From assembly GCF_014646095.1 (NCBI RefSeq), contig NZ_BMMU01000018.1, positions 123,362 to 187,361 of the forward strand: 64,000 bases of DNA, written 5' to 3'. A program made the translations under genes and the position numbers. Source of the stretch: Streptomyces lacrimifluminis (GTDB lineage Bacteria > Actinomycetota > Actinomycetes > Streptomycetales > Streptomycetaceae). Shown piece by piece: positions 17,592 to 25,648 of this stretch. Position 1 is the first letter of the stretch. Every line of letters starts with the position of its first letter. Under the pieces are notes generated by a model that was not told the origin of the DNA, searched no databases, and was given only the letters and a program-made list of their open reading frames with translations.

Positions 17592-18769
17592 CGGGCGAGG
17601 TCCTTCCAGGCGACGTCCTTGTCGGTGCGCGGTTCGCTGGGCAGGCCCAGGACACGTTCGGCGACGATGTTCAGCAGGACCTCGCTGGTCCCGCCCTCGA
17701 TGCTGTTGCCCTTGGAGCGGAGGTAGCGGTAGCCGGCGTCACGACCGACGAAGTCCACCAGCTCGGGCCGGCGCATGGTCCAGTCCTCGTACAACAGGCC
17801 TTCCTCGCCGCGGAGTTCGACCTCCAGGCCGCTGATCTCCTGGTTGAGGCGGGCGAAGGAGAGCTTCAGGCCGGAGCCCTCCGGGCCGGGCTGGCCCGCG
17901 ACGAGCTGCTGGCGCGTCCGCTCCCCCGTCAGCCGGGCGACCTCGGCCTCCACCCACAGCTTCACCAGCCGCTGGTGCAGATCGTGGGTGCGCAGCTCGG
18001 GGCGTTCGCGCCACACCTTGGCGACGGGCCCGATCATGCCGCCCTCACGCGGGATGCGCATACCGCCGATGGCCACGCGCTCGTTGTTCAGCGTGGTCTG
18101 CGCGACCCGCCAGCCGTCGCCGACCTCGCCGAGGCGATGGGCGTCCGGAATCCGGACGTCGGTCAGGAACACCTCGTTGAACTCGGCCTCGCCGGTGATC
18201 TGGCGCAGCGGCCGTACCTCGACACCGGGGTCGGTCATGTCGCAGAGGAAGTACGTGATGCCCCTGTGCTTGGGCACATCCGGATCGGTGCGCGCGATGA
18301 GGATGGCCCAGCGGGCGAGATGGGCGCTGGACGTCCACACCTTCTGCCCGTTGACGATCCACTCGTCCCCGGACCGGACCGCCCGCGTGCCCAGCGCGGC
18401 CAGGTCGGACCCGGCCCCCGGCTCGCTGAAGAGCTGGCACCAGACCTCCTCCCCCACCCACAGCGGCCGGAGAAACTTGCGCTTCTGCTCCTCCGTGCCG
18501 AAGCCGAGGATGGTCGGCGCGGCCATGCCCAGGCCGATGCCGATGCGCCGGGGGTCGTTGTCGGGAGCCCCTGCGGCCTCCAACTCGGCGTCCACAACGG
18601 CCTGGAGGGTGCGCGGCGCGCCCAGCCCGCCCAGTCCTTCCGGGTAGTGCACCCAGGCGAGCCCGGCGTCGAAGCGAGCCCTGAGGAAGTCGAGTCGGCC
18701 GGTGTCGGCCGGCGGGTGCGCGGCCAGCAACTCCCGTGTCAGCCGGGTGAGTTCAGTTGCGTCGGTCAT
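17588..18769 (-). CDS. Acyl-CoA dehydrogenase, large paralog
   Basis: 393 residues. FAD and substrate motifs include WCQLFSEPGAGSDLAAL, WIVNGQKVWTSSAHLARWAI and IEGGTSEVLLNIVAERVLGL at the C-terminus. The usual catalytic position near the C-terminus is in MRRPELVDFVGRD and YRYLRSKGNSIEGGTSE, so base assignment is not clear by eye. The start overlaps the oxidoreductase upstream (ATGA), and the end overlaps the small dehydrogenase. Three coupled genes are thus made together. Confidence 0.92.
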   Translation of the reverse strand: MTDATELTRLTRELLAAHPPADTGRLDFLRARFDAGLAWVHYPEGLGGLGAPRTLQAVVDAELEAAGAPDNDPRRIGIGLGMAAPTILGFGTEEQKRKFLRPLWVGEEVWCQLFSEPGAGSDLAALGTRAVRSGDEWIVNGQKVWTSSAHLARWAILIARTDPDVPKHRGITYFLCDMTDPGVEVRPLRQITGEAEFNEVFLTDVRIPDAHRLGEVGDGWRVAQTTLNNERVAIGGMRIPREGGMIGPVAKVWRERPELRTHDLHQRLVKLWVEAEVARLTGERTRQQLVAGQPGPEGSGLKLSFARLNQEISGLEVELRGEEGLLYEDWTMRRPELVDFVGRDAGYRYLRSKGNSIEGGTSEVLLNIVAERVLGLPSEPRTDKDVAWKDLAR

Positions 18770-19743
18770 GCGGCGGCTCCGTTCTCCAGCGAGGGCAGCA
18801 CCGCGACCCGGCCCGTGGTGACACCGTCGGCGACGCGCTGCACGGCGGCCGAGGCCCCGGCCAGCGGCACGCGCTCGCTCACCAGCGGCTTGATCGCGCC
18901 CCGGGCGGCCAGCTCGGTGAGCTGCTCGTGGCAGTGCTGGACCAGCTTCGGGTTCCTGGTGTTGTAGAGGCCCCAGTGCAGGCCCAGGATCGAGTAGTTC
19001 TTCACGAGGGCGTGGTTGAGCGCGGGGCTGGGAATGGCCCCGCTCGCGAACCCGACGACCACGATCCGCCCCTCGAAGGCGACGACCTTGGTGGACTGGG
19101 TGTAGGCCTCCCCGCCGACGGGGTCGTAGACCACGTCGACACCGCGCCCACCGGTGGCTTCCTTCACCGCCCCGACAACGTTCTCCGTCCGCCGGTCGAT
19201 GACGACGTCGCAGCCCAACTCCCGCGCCACGGACACCTTCTCGGCCCCGCCGACGACACCGATGACGGTGGCTCCGGCAGCCTTCCCGAGTTGTACGGCG
19301 GCGCTGCCGACCCCGCCCGCGGCGGCGTGCACGAGCAGTGTCTCGCCGGCCTCCAGGGCGGCCCGCCGGTGCAGTCCGAACCAGCCCGTCTGGTAGCCGA
19401 TGAGGAGGGAGGCGGCCTCGGCGTCGTCCAGCGACTCGGGGGCCGTGAACAGCCCGCGGGGGTCCGCCACCACGTACTCGGCGAAACCGCCGTACGGCAG
19501 CACGGGGTTGCCGATCACCCGGCGGCCGTCCTCCGTCTCAGCGCAGACCTCCACCCCGGGAGTGAACGGCAGCGGCGGCCTGACCTGGTACTCCCCACGG
19601 CACATCAGCACGTCCGGGAAGTTGACGGTCGCGGCACGCACCTTCAGCAGTACCTGGCCCTCGGCGGGCACCGGCCGCTCCACCTCACCGAGGACCATCA
19701 CCTCGCCCGGCTCACCGTTCTGGTGCACTTGCCATGCCTGCAT
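18766..19743 (-). CDS. Zinc-independent quinone oxidoreductase / enoyl reductase (MDR family)
   Basis: 325 residues. GroES-like part with FPDVLMCRGEYQVRPPLPF, then a Rossmann domain with VHAAAGGVGSAAVQLGKAAG and the NADPH-side VIGVVGG. The cysteines and histidines that bind zinc in alcohol dehydrogenases are absent. The family reduces quinones or enoyl-CoA with NADPH; leading an acyl-CoA dehydrogenase operon, an acyl-thioester substrate is likely. The start ATG 19743 has GGAGG six bases upstream; the frame extends further without good coding character. Confidence 0.9.
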   Translation of the reverse strand: MQAWQVHQNGEPGEVMVLGEVERPVPAEGQVLLKVRAATVNFPDVLMCRGEYQVRPPLPFTPGVEVCAETEDGRRVIGNPVLPYGGFAEYVVADPRGLFTAPESLDDAEAASLLIGYQTGWFGLHRRAALEAGETLLVHAAAGGVGSAAVQLGKAAGATVIGVVGGAEKVSVARELGCDVVIDRRTENVVGAVKEATGGRGVDVVYDPVGGEAYTQSTKVVAFEGRIVVVGFASGAIPSPALNHALVKNYSILGLHWGLYNTRNPKLVQHCHEQLTELAARGAIKPLVSERVPLAGASAAVQRVADGVTTGRVAVLPSLENGAAA

Positions 19744-19803
19744 GAGGGGCCTCCACGGGACTGCGCTTCGTCTTGTTCGGCTGACCGGGCTCGATCGCAT
19801 ACT

Positions 19804-19815
19804 AAGCGGTCGCTT
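19804..19815. promoter_or_regulatory. Candidate TetR-type operator AAGCG-GT-CGCTT
   Basis: Two perfect 5-bp arms around GT lie 60 bases upstream of the oxidoreductase start. On the minus strand a TAGTAT box (19802-19797) and a weak TTCCCT 18 bases before it would form the promoter, so the palindrome falls inside the promoter spacer. The regulator is not encoded nearby. Confidence 0.45.
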
Positions 19816-19861
19816 GCAGATCAGGGAACCGCCGGGGACCGGTCCACGGCAGTCGCGTACG

Positions 19862-20491
19862 TCACGGCCGCTCCCCTTTCGCGCGGGCGGGCCGTGCCCG
19901 TACGTGCATCCGCTCCCCCTGCGGCCCGAACAGGCTGAGGAACTCCGCGGGCCCCTCCCCCACCGCCCCGAACCAGTGCGGCACCCGTGTGTCGAACTCG
20001 GCGGCCTCCCCCGGCCCGAGCACCACGTCGTGCTCCCCGAGCACCACCCGGAGCTTCCCCGACAGGACGTACAGCCACTCGTATCCCTCGTGCGTCCGCG
20101 GCTCGGGCTCCTCGTTGATCACCGGCAGGATCACCTTGAACGCCTGGAGCCCGCCCGGCTGGCGGGTGAGCGGGAGATACGTCCGCCCGTGCCGGACGAT
20201 CGGCTTGGCCCGCACCCGGGGATCGCCGACGGGCGGAGCGCCGACCAGCTCGTCGAGCGGCACCTGATGCGCACGCGCGATCGGCAGCAGCAACTCCAGG
20301 CTGGGGCGCCGCAGCCCCGACTCCAACCGCGACAACGTACTCACGGAGATCCCGGTCGTGGCCGACAGCCCCGCCAGGGTCGCCCCCCGCTCCTTGCGGA
20401 TCCGCCGCAGCCGGGGCCCCACCTCCGCGAGGACGTGGTCGGTGTCGTCGTCGGTCGTGGCATCGGTCGTGGCGTCGGTCGCGGCATCCAT
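19862..20491 (-). CDS. XRE helix-turn-helix regulator with cupin domain
   Basis: 209 residues. Helix-turn-helix at about 22-75 (GPRLRRIRKERGATLAGLSATTGISVSTLSRLESGLRRPS), then a cupin at about 125-195 (TRHDEGYEWLYVLSGKLRVVLGE-like: HEGYEWLYVLSGKLRVVLGE, then GEAAEFDTRVPHWF). This is the PuuR/cupin layout, in which the cupin binds a small effector. It is divergent from the flavin reductase with 77 bases between the starts, so control of that gene and itself is plausible. Confidence 0.92.
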   Translation of the reverse strand: MDAATDATTDATTDDDTDHVLAEVGPRLRRIRKERGATLAGLSATTGISVSTLSRLESGLRRPSLELLLPIARAHQVPLDELVGAPPVGDPRVRAKPIVRHGRTYLPLTRQPGGLQAFKVILPVINEEPEPRTHEGYEWLYVLSGKLRVVLGEHDVVLGPGEAAEFDTRVPHWFGAVGEGPAEFLSLFGPQGERMHVRARPARAKGERP

Positions 20492-20498
20492 ACGGCTA

Positions 20499-20513
20499 TT
20501 GCAGTTTCGGCAA
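20499..20513. promoter_or_regulatory. Candidate operator between divergent XRE-cupin and reductase genes
   Basis: TTGCAGTTTCGGCAA has outer arms TTGC/GCAA around seven bases. It lies in the 77-base divergent gap within a locally AT-richer stretch. Binding by the adjacent regulator is inference. Confidence 0.35.
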
Positions 20514-20568
20514 AGGGGTTTGTCAATACGGCAGCGAACGCGCGACGGTCGGGGTGGAGGTGGTCACC

Positions 20569-21507
20569 ATGACCGGAGAACACAGGACCGACAGGTACGA
20601 GGTTGTCGTCATCGGAGGCGGTGCGGCCGGACTGTCCGCCGCGCTGATCCTCGGCCGGGCCCGCTGCCGCACGCTGCTCGTCGACGCGGGCGAGCCGCGC
20701 AACGCACCGGCCGCGCACATGCAGGGCTATCTGTCCCGCGACGGCATGCCGCCGGCCGAGTTCCTGGCGGTGGGCCGCGAGGAGGTCGCGCGGTACGGGG
20801 TGGAACTGGTCCGGGACAGGGCGGTGGACGTCACGAAGGGCGAGGACTTCACGGTGACGCTGGCGAACGGCGACCGGACGGTGCACGCCAGGCGGCTTGT
20901 CATCGCCACGGGGCTGCGGGACGAACTCCCCGCCGTGCCGGGCGTCGCCGAGCGGTTCGGGCGGGACGTGATCCACTGCCCGTTCTGCCACGGCTGGGAG
21001 GTACGGGACCGGGCGTTCGGCGTGCTGGCCTCGACCCCCGCGAGCGTGCACCAGGCGCTGCTGGTCGCCCGGTGGTCGAAGGACGTGACGCTGTTCCTGC
21101 ACACCGTCGCGGAGACGGATCTCACCGATGAGGACCTGCGCAGGCTGGCCACGGCGGGCGTCGAGGTGGTCCCCGGCGAGGTCGCGTCCCTGACGACCGA
21201 CGACGACCGCCTCACCGGTGTGCGCCTCACGAACGGTACGGCCCATGCCCGCGAGATCCTGTTCGTCGCCCCGCGCGCCGTGCCGCGCAACGCTCTCTTC
21301 GAGAGCCTGGGCGCCGAGCTGACGGAAACCCCGTTCGGGACGTATCCGAAGGTCGACGCGACGGGCCTGACGACCGTGCCCGGCGTCTGGGCGGCGGGCA
21401 ACGCGATCGGCTTCGCGGAACAGGTCGTCCACGCGGCGAGCGGCGGCTACCGCGCGGCCACGGCGATCGTGGCGGACCTGGTGCTTTTCAGCCCGTCCGG
21501 CGTTTGA
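20569..21507 (+). CDS. FAD-dependent dithiol oxidoreductase, thioredoxin-reductase fold
   Basis: 312 residues. FAD motif VVVIGGGAAGLSAALILGRA near the start, a CxxC centre in HCPFCHGWEVRD at about 141-152, and the terminal FAD motif VWAAGNAIGFAEQVVHAASGG. The CPxCHGxE form resembles GliT/HlmI-like dithiol oxidases more than classical thioredoxin reductase (CATCDG), and the protein is shorter in the NADPH domain. ATG 20569 has GGAGGTG upstream; a GTG at 20554 is the alternative. The last codons (FSPSGV and stop) are formed by a dispersed intergenic repeat. Confidence 0.88.
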   Translation: MTGEHRTDRYEVVVIGGGAAGLSAALILGRARCRTLLVDAGEPRNAPAAHMQGYLSRDGMPPAEFLAVGREEVARYGVELVRDRAVDVTKGEDFTVTLANGDRTVHARRLVIATGLRDELPAVPGVAERFGRDVIHCPFCHGWEVRDRAFGVLASTPASVHQALLVARWSKDVTLFLHTVAETDLTDEDLRRLATAGVEVVPGEVASLTTDDDRLTGVRLTNGTAHAREILFVAPRAVPRNALFESLGAELTETPFGTYPKVDATGLTTVPGVWAAGNAIGFAEQVVHAASGGYRAATAIVADLVLFSPSGV

Positions 21508-21540
21508 GGAGGAGGCCCCTTCAGGGCCGATGCGGGGGTC
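21486..21540 (+). repeat. Dispersed intergenic repeat, family B copy 1
   Basis: The first 25 bases (TTTCAGCCCGTCCGGCGTTT, then GAGGA) are identical to 49807-49831, followed by further similarity (AGGCC, TTCAGGGCCGA, CGGGGG). It overlaps the last seven codons of the reductase and includes its stop at 21505-21507. Confidence 0.85.
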
Positions 21541-21559
21541 TGGGGGCGGCAGCCCCCAG
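21540..21559. terminator. G/C hairpin after the reductase
   Basis: CTGGGGGC (21540-21547) and GCCCCCAG (21552-21559) enclose a GGCA loop. It belongs to the tail of the family B repeat. More G-rich and C-rich runs follow to 21600. The remaining bases to 21671 show no gene. Confidence 0.6.
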
Positions 21560-21671
21560 TGGGGTCCCCCCTCTGGGGGGGGGAGGGATGGGACGGGTAG
21601 GGGCGGCGGGGGCGAGGAAACCGGGCCCCCGCCCGGATGTGCATCCGCCACCCCCGTTGCACCATGGCTGC

Positions 21672-23210
21672 ATGCTGCTGACCCGGCTCGCCCACGTGTC
21701 CCAGGAGGTCGCCGCCACCTCCGCCCGGTCCCGCAAGATCGCCCTGCTCGCCGAACTGTTCCGGGACGCCGACGCCGACGACGTGCCGATCGTCATCCCG
21801 TATCTCGCCGGACGCCTGCCCCAGGGACGGCTGGGCATCGGATGGAAGGTGCTGGACCAGCAAGTCCCCGGCGCCGTCGAGCCCTCGCTCACCGTCCTCG
21901 ACGTCGATGCCCGGCTCACGGCGGTCGGCGCGGTCACCGGAGCCGGCTCGCAGGCCGAACGCAGGCGACTGGTGGGCGAGTTGCTGGCAGCCGCCACCGT
22001 GGACGAGCAGCGGTTCCTGTTCGCTTTGATCACGGGCGAGGTACGGCAGGGTGCCCTGGACGCCGTGGCCGTGGAAGGCCTGGCGACGGCGACCGGCGCA
22101 CCGCCCGCGGACGTACGGCGCGCGGTGATGCTCGCGGGTGCGATCCAGCCCGTCGCGCAGGCCCTGCTGGCCGACGGACCCGCGGCCCTGGCCCGTTTCC
22201 GGCTCACCGTCGGCCGACCCGTCCTGCCGATGCTCGCGCACAGCGCCTCCTCGGTGGCGGAGGCCGTCGAGAAGCTCGGGGCCTGTGCCGTCGAGGAGAA
22301 GCTGGACGGCATCCGGGTCCAGGTCCACCGAGCCGGCGACGACGTACGGCTCTACACCCGCACCCTCGACGACATCACCGACAGGCTGCCCGAACTGACC
22401 ACCGCCGCACGGGCGTTGCGAGGCGAGCGGTTCATCCTGGACGGTGAGGTGATCGCCTTCGACACCGCCGGGCGCCCGCGTTCCTTCCAGGACACCGCCG
22501 GCCGCGTCGGCTCCCGCGTGGACGTGGAGACGGCCGCCCGGGAGACACCCGTCTCCCCCGTCTTCTTCGACGTGCTGTCGGTCGACGGCCACGACCTCCT
22601 CGACCTCCCCTTCGCCGAGCGGCACACGGAGCTGGCCCGCCTGGTACCCGAGCCGATGCGGGTGCGGCGTCTGCTGGTAGGCGGCACCACCGACCTGCCC
22701 GAGGCCGAGAAGTTCCTGGCCGACACACTCGCGCGCGGCCACGAGGGCGTCGTGGTCAAGGCCCTCGACGCCCCCTACAGCGCGGGCCGGCGTGGCGCCG
22801 CCTGGCTGAAGGTCAAGCCCGTACACACGCTCGACCTGGTGGTGCTGGCGGCCGAGTGGGGCCATGGCCGCCGTACCGGCAAGCTGTCGAACCTCCACCT
22901 CGCGGCCCGCAATCCCGACGGGTCCTTCGCCATGCTCGGCAAGACCTTCAAGGGCATGACCGACGCGATGCTGACCTGGCAGACCGAGCGGCTCCAGTCC
23001 CTGGCCGTGTCGGACGACGGCTGGGTGGTGACCGTACGGCCCGAGCTGGTCGTCGAGATCGCCTACGACGGTCTCCAGCGCTCCACCCGCTATCCGGCCG
23101 GCGTCACCCTCCGCTTCGCCCGCGTCGTCCGCTACCGCGAGGACAAGACCCCGGCGGAGGCGGACACCGTACAGGCCCTGCTGGCCGCGCACCCGGAGGC
23201 AACCCGGTGA
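21672..23210 (+). CDS. ATP-dependent DNA ligase
   Basis: 512 residues. An N-terminal helical domain (about 1-190) precedes the nucleotidyltransferase domain with adenylation motif EEKLDGIRVQVH (Lys about 211), GERFILDGEVIAF, SPVFFDVLSVDGHDLLD, HEGVVVKALDAPY and WLKVKPVHTLDLVVL, and an OB-fold ending VTLRFARVVRYREDKTPAEAD. It seals nicks using ATP, in addition to the NAD-dependent replicative ligase expected elsewhere; no Ku or polymerase partner is present. The start has no strong ribosome site. The NUDIX gene overlaps the stop. Confidence 0.95.
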   Translation: MLLTRLAHVSQEVAATSARSRKIALLAELFRDADADDVPIVIPYLAGRLPQGRLGIGWKVLDQQVPGAVEPSLTVLDVDARLTAVGAVTGAGSQAERRRLVGELLAAATVDEQRFLFALITGEVRQGALDAVAVEGLATATGAPPADVRRAVMLAGAIQPVAQALLADGPAALARFRLTVGRPVLPMLAHSASSVAEAVEKLGACAVEEKLDGIRVQVHRAGDDVRLYTRTLDDITDRLPELTTAARALRGERFILDGEVIAFDTAGRPRSFQDTAGRVGSRVDVETAARETPVSPVFFDVLSVDGHDLLDLPFAERHTELARLVPEPMRVRRLLVGGTTDLPEAEKFLADTLARGHEGVVVKALDAPYSAGRRGAAWLKVKPVHTLDLVVLAAEWGHGRRTGKLSNLHLAARNPDGSFAMLGKTFKGMTDAMLTWQTERLQSLAVSDDGWVVTVRPELVVEIAYDGLQRSTRYPAGVTLRFARVVRYREDKTPAEADTVQALLAAHPEATR

Positions 23211-23692
23211 CGGCGGCGTACGGGAAGCGCAGCGCGGGACTGTTGCTGTTCCGCCGCCGGCCCCCGCCCGGCCCCGAACTGGAGGTACTGCTCGGGCACA
23301 TGGGCGGCCCCTTCTTCGCCCGGCGCGAAGCCGGGGCCTGGACGATTCCCAAGGGCGAGTACGGGGACGGGGAGACTGCCTGGGATGCCGCGCGCCGGGA
23401 GTTCGAGGAGGAGCTGGGGCTGGCGCCGCCCGACGGCGAGGCCGTGCCGCTGGGCGAGGTGCGGCAGGCCGGCGGGAAGGTCGTCACGGCGTGGGCGGTC
23501 GAGGCGGACCTCGATCCGGCGGCCGTGGTGCCGGGCACGTTCCGGATGGAATGGCCCAGGGGATCCGGGCGGGAGCAGGAGTTTCCCGAGCTGGACCGGG
23601 TGCGGTGGTTCGGGCTGGAGGAGGCCCGGGCGGTGATCGTGACGGCTCAGACAGGGTTTCTGGACCGGCTGACGGAGCACTCGGGGCATTGA
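23207..23692 (+). CDS. NUDIX hydrolase
   Basis: 161 residues. The NUDIX box is GEYGDGETAWDAARREFEEE followed by LG at about 47-68, with all conserved Gly, Arg and Glu positions. The opening AGLLLFRRRPPPGPELEVLL and GAWTIPKGE are usual in this family. It would hydrolyse a nucleoside diphosphate derivative, possibly a damaged nucleotide given coupling to the ligase gene. Its GTG start overlaps the ligase stop (GTGA), which fixes the start. Confidence 0.92.
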   Translation: MTAAYGKRSAGLLLFRRRPPPGPELEVLLGHMGGPFFARREAGAWTIPKGEYGDGETAWDAARREFEEELGLAPPDGEAVPLGEVRQAGGKVVTAWAVEADLDPAAVVPGTFRMEWPRGSGREQEFPELDRVRWFGLEEARAVIVTAQTGFLDRLTEHSGH

Positions 23693-23778
23693 GAGAGTGC
23701 CGGTGGGCGGCGTACGCGTTGCGGGGGCCATCGGCGCGCGGGAAGGTCGGAGAACGGCCCTCAACCTGGAGGACAGCA

Positions 23779-25173
23779 ATGCCCATCGCGACGGTGAACC
23801 CGGCGACCGGCGAGACGCTTGTGACGTACGAGGCCATGGACGGCGAGGAGATCGAGCGCAGGCTCAGCGCCGCCGAGGCCGCCTTTCGGACGTACCGCAC
23901 GACCGGCTTCGCCGAGCGGGCCCGGCTGCTGGGCCGGGCCGCCGGCCTGCTGGACGAGGACCGGGACGACATCGCCCGCACCATGACGGTCGAGATGGGC
24001 AAGCCGGTCACACAGGCCCGCGCGGAGGCCGCGAAGTGCGCGAAGGCGATGCGCTGGTACGCCGACCGTGCCGAGGAGCTCCTCGCCGACGAGGAGCCCG
24101 CCGAGGCGGACGTCAAGGACTCCGGCGCCTCCCGCGCCGTGGTCCGCTACCGTCCGCTGGGGCCGGTGCTCGCGGTGATGCCGTGGAACTTCCCGCTCTG
24201 GCAGGTGATCCGCTTCGCGGCGCCGGCGCTGATGGCGGGCAACGTGGGCCTGCTCAAGCACGCCTCGAACGTGCCGCAGACCGCCCTCTATCTGGAGGGC
24301 CTGTTCCGTCGGGCGGGCTACCCCGAGGGCTGCTTCCAGACGCTGCTGATCGGGTCGGGCGAGGTCGAGGAGATCCTGCGCGATCCGCGGGTGCGGGCGG
24401 CCACGCTCACCGGCAGCGAGCCGGCCGGGCGCGCGGTGGCGTCCGTCGCCGGGGACGAGGTCAAGAGGACGGTGCTGGAGCTGGGCGGCAGCGACCCGTT
24501 CATCGTCCTGCCGTCCGCCGATGTCGAACAGGCAGCGCGGGTCGCGGTGACAGCGCGTGTGCAGAACAACGGGCAGTCGTGCATCGCCGCGAAGCGGTTC
24601 ATCGTGCACACGGATGTCTTCGACGCGTTCGCTGAACACTTCTCGACGGCCATGGCGGCGCTCAAGGTCGGCGATCCGCTGGCCGAGGACACGGAGGTCG
24701 GGCCGCTCGCGAGTGAGCGGGGGCGCGAGGATCTGGAGGCGCTGGTCGACGAGGCCGTGGAGAGCGGTGCGACGGTTCTGTGCGGTGGCGAACGCCCCGA
24801 GGGCCTCACGGACGACGGTTGGTACTACGCGCCGACGGTCCTCGCCGACGTCACACCCGAGATGCGCATTCACCAGGAGGAGACGTTCGGCCCGGTCGCG
24901 ACGCTGTACCGTGCGGCCGACCTGGAGGAGGCGTTGGCGATCGCCAATGACACGCCCTTCGGCCTGAGTTCGAACGTGTGGACCCGCGACGAGGCCGAGG
25001 TGGACCGGCTCGTACGGGATCTGGACGCGGGCGGTGTGTTCGTTAACGGGATGACCGCGTCCCACCCGGCGTTGCCGTTCGGGGGTGTCAAGCGCTCCGG
25101 GTACGGCCGTGAGCTGTCGGGGCACGGAATCCGCGAGTTCTGCAACATCACGACGGTATGGCACGGAGCGTGA
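23779..25173 (+). CDS. NAD(P)-dependent aldehyde / succinate-semialdehyde dehydrogenase
   Basis: 464 residues. AIMPWNFPLWQ-type motif (VMPWNFPLWQVIRFAAPALM), glutamate general base in VLELGGSDPF and catalytic cysteine in QNNGQSCIAAKRF. Ending FGGVKRSGYGRELSGHGIREF is typical of NAD(P) succinate-semialdehyde dehydrogenases of the GabD class. Substrate is inferred; related enzymes accept several aldehydes. GGAGG lies six bases before ATG. No GABA transaminase is next to it, so its pathway role is uncertain. Confidence 0.92.
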   Translation: MPIATVNPATGETLVTYEAMDGEEIERRLSAAEAAFRTYRTTGFAERARLLGRAAGLLDEDRDDIARTMTVEMGKPVTQARAEAAKCAKAMRWYADRAEELLADEEPAEADVKDSGASRAVVRYRPLGPVLAVMPWNFPLWQVIRFAAPALMAGNVGLLKHASNVPQTALYLEGLFRRAGYPEGCFQTLLIGSGEVEEILRDPRVRAATLTGSEPAGRAVASVAGDEVKRTVLELGGSDPFIVLPSADVEQAARVAVTARVQNNGQSCIAAKRFIVHTDVFDAFAEHFSTAMAALKVGDPLAEDTEVGPLASERGREDLEALVDEAVESGATVLCGGERPEGLTDDGWYYAPTVLADVTPEMRIHQEETFGPVATLYRAADLEEALAIANDTPFGLSSNVWTRDEAEVDRLVRDLDAGGVFVNGMTASHPALPFGGVKRSGYGRELSGHGIREFCNITTVWHGA

Positions 25174-25198
25174 GCGTTCCGCGGCTACGATCCCCCCT

Positions 25199-25438
25199 GT
25201 GAACCGCGAAGTGACTCTGCCTCTGATCGTCGACGACCGCGGCACGTTGCAGGTTGCCGCCTCCGACGTCAGCAAACTGCTGCGCACGGTCGGGGGTCGC
25301 TGGCTGCATCTGGTGGAGGCGGGCCAGGACGGCCTCGACGAGGACACCGTGGCCGCCCTCACCATCGAACTGGCCAAACTGGCCGACCGCATCGACGTGG
25401 CCTGCATCGCCCACAGCAGCGGGAGCGCCTCCGGCTGA
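25199..25438 (+). CDS. Small DUF6213-like protein
   Basis: 79 residues, NREVTLPLIVDDRGTLQVAA at the start, mostly alternating charged and hydrophobic residues, no membrane segment or metal motif. It resembles the conserved Streptomyces family that I recall as DUF6213, function unknown. GTG start is 26 bases past the dehydrogenase stop, so the two may be co-transcribed. The family name is from memory. Confidence 0.7.
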   Translation: MNREVTLPLIVDDRGTLQVAASDVSKLLRTVGGRWLHLVEAGQDGLDEDTVAALTIELAKLADRIDVACIAHSSGSASG

Positions 25439-25494
25439 GGTGAGGGATGCGCCGTGGGGGCGTGGGTTTCGTTCCGTCCACCGGTCAGCTGTGA

Positions 25495-25603
25495 CTGGTC
25501 GCGCAGTTCCCCGCGCCCCTGCAAATCGCCCCGCGTCCGAAACGCCGAAGAGCTGCCCGCCTGGAGCTACCCCACCTAGGGGCGCGGGGAACTGCGCGAC
25601 AAG
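25495..25603. repeat. Dispersed repeat, family A, as a long inverted pair
   Basis: GCGCAGTTCCCCGCGCCCCT ends at 25520 and its reverse complement begins at 25578; the arms (25498-25520 and 25578-25600) match over 23 bases with a 57-base loop. The pair fills the gap between two convergent genes and could terminate both. Single copies occur at 27726 and 31726. Confidence 0.85.
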
Positions 25604-25648
25604 CCACGACGCACCCGCAGCCCGAGACGCACCGCACCCCCAATGGCG

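Noticed and set aside
21447..23192. Minus-strand frame opposite the DNA ligase
   Set aside because: Composition is Gly/Arg-rich, and the ligase motifs are on the plus strand.
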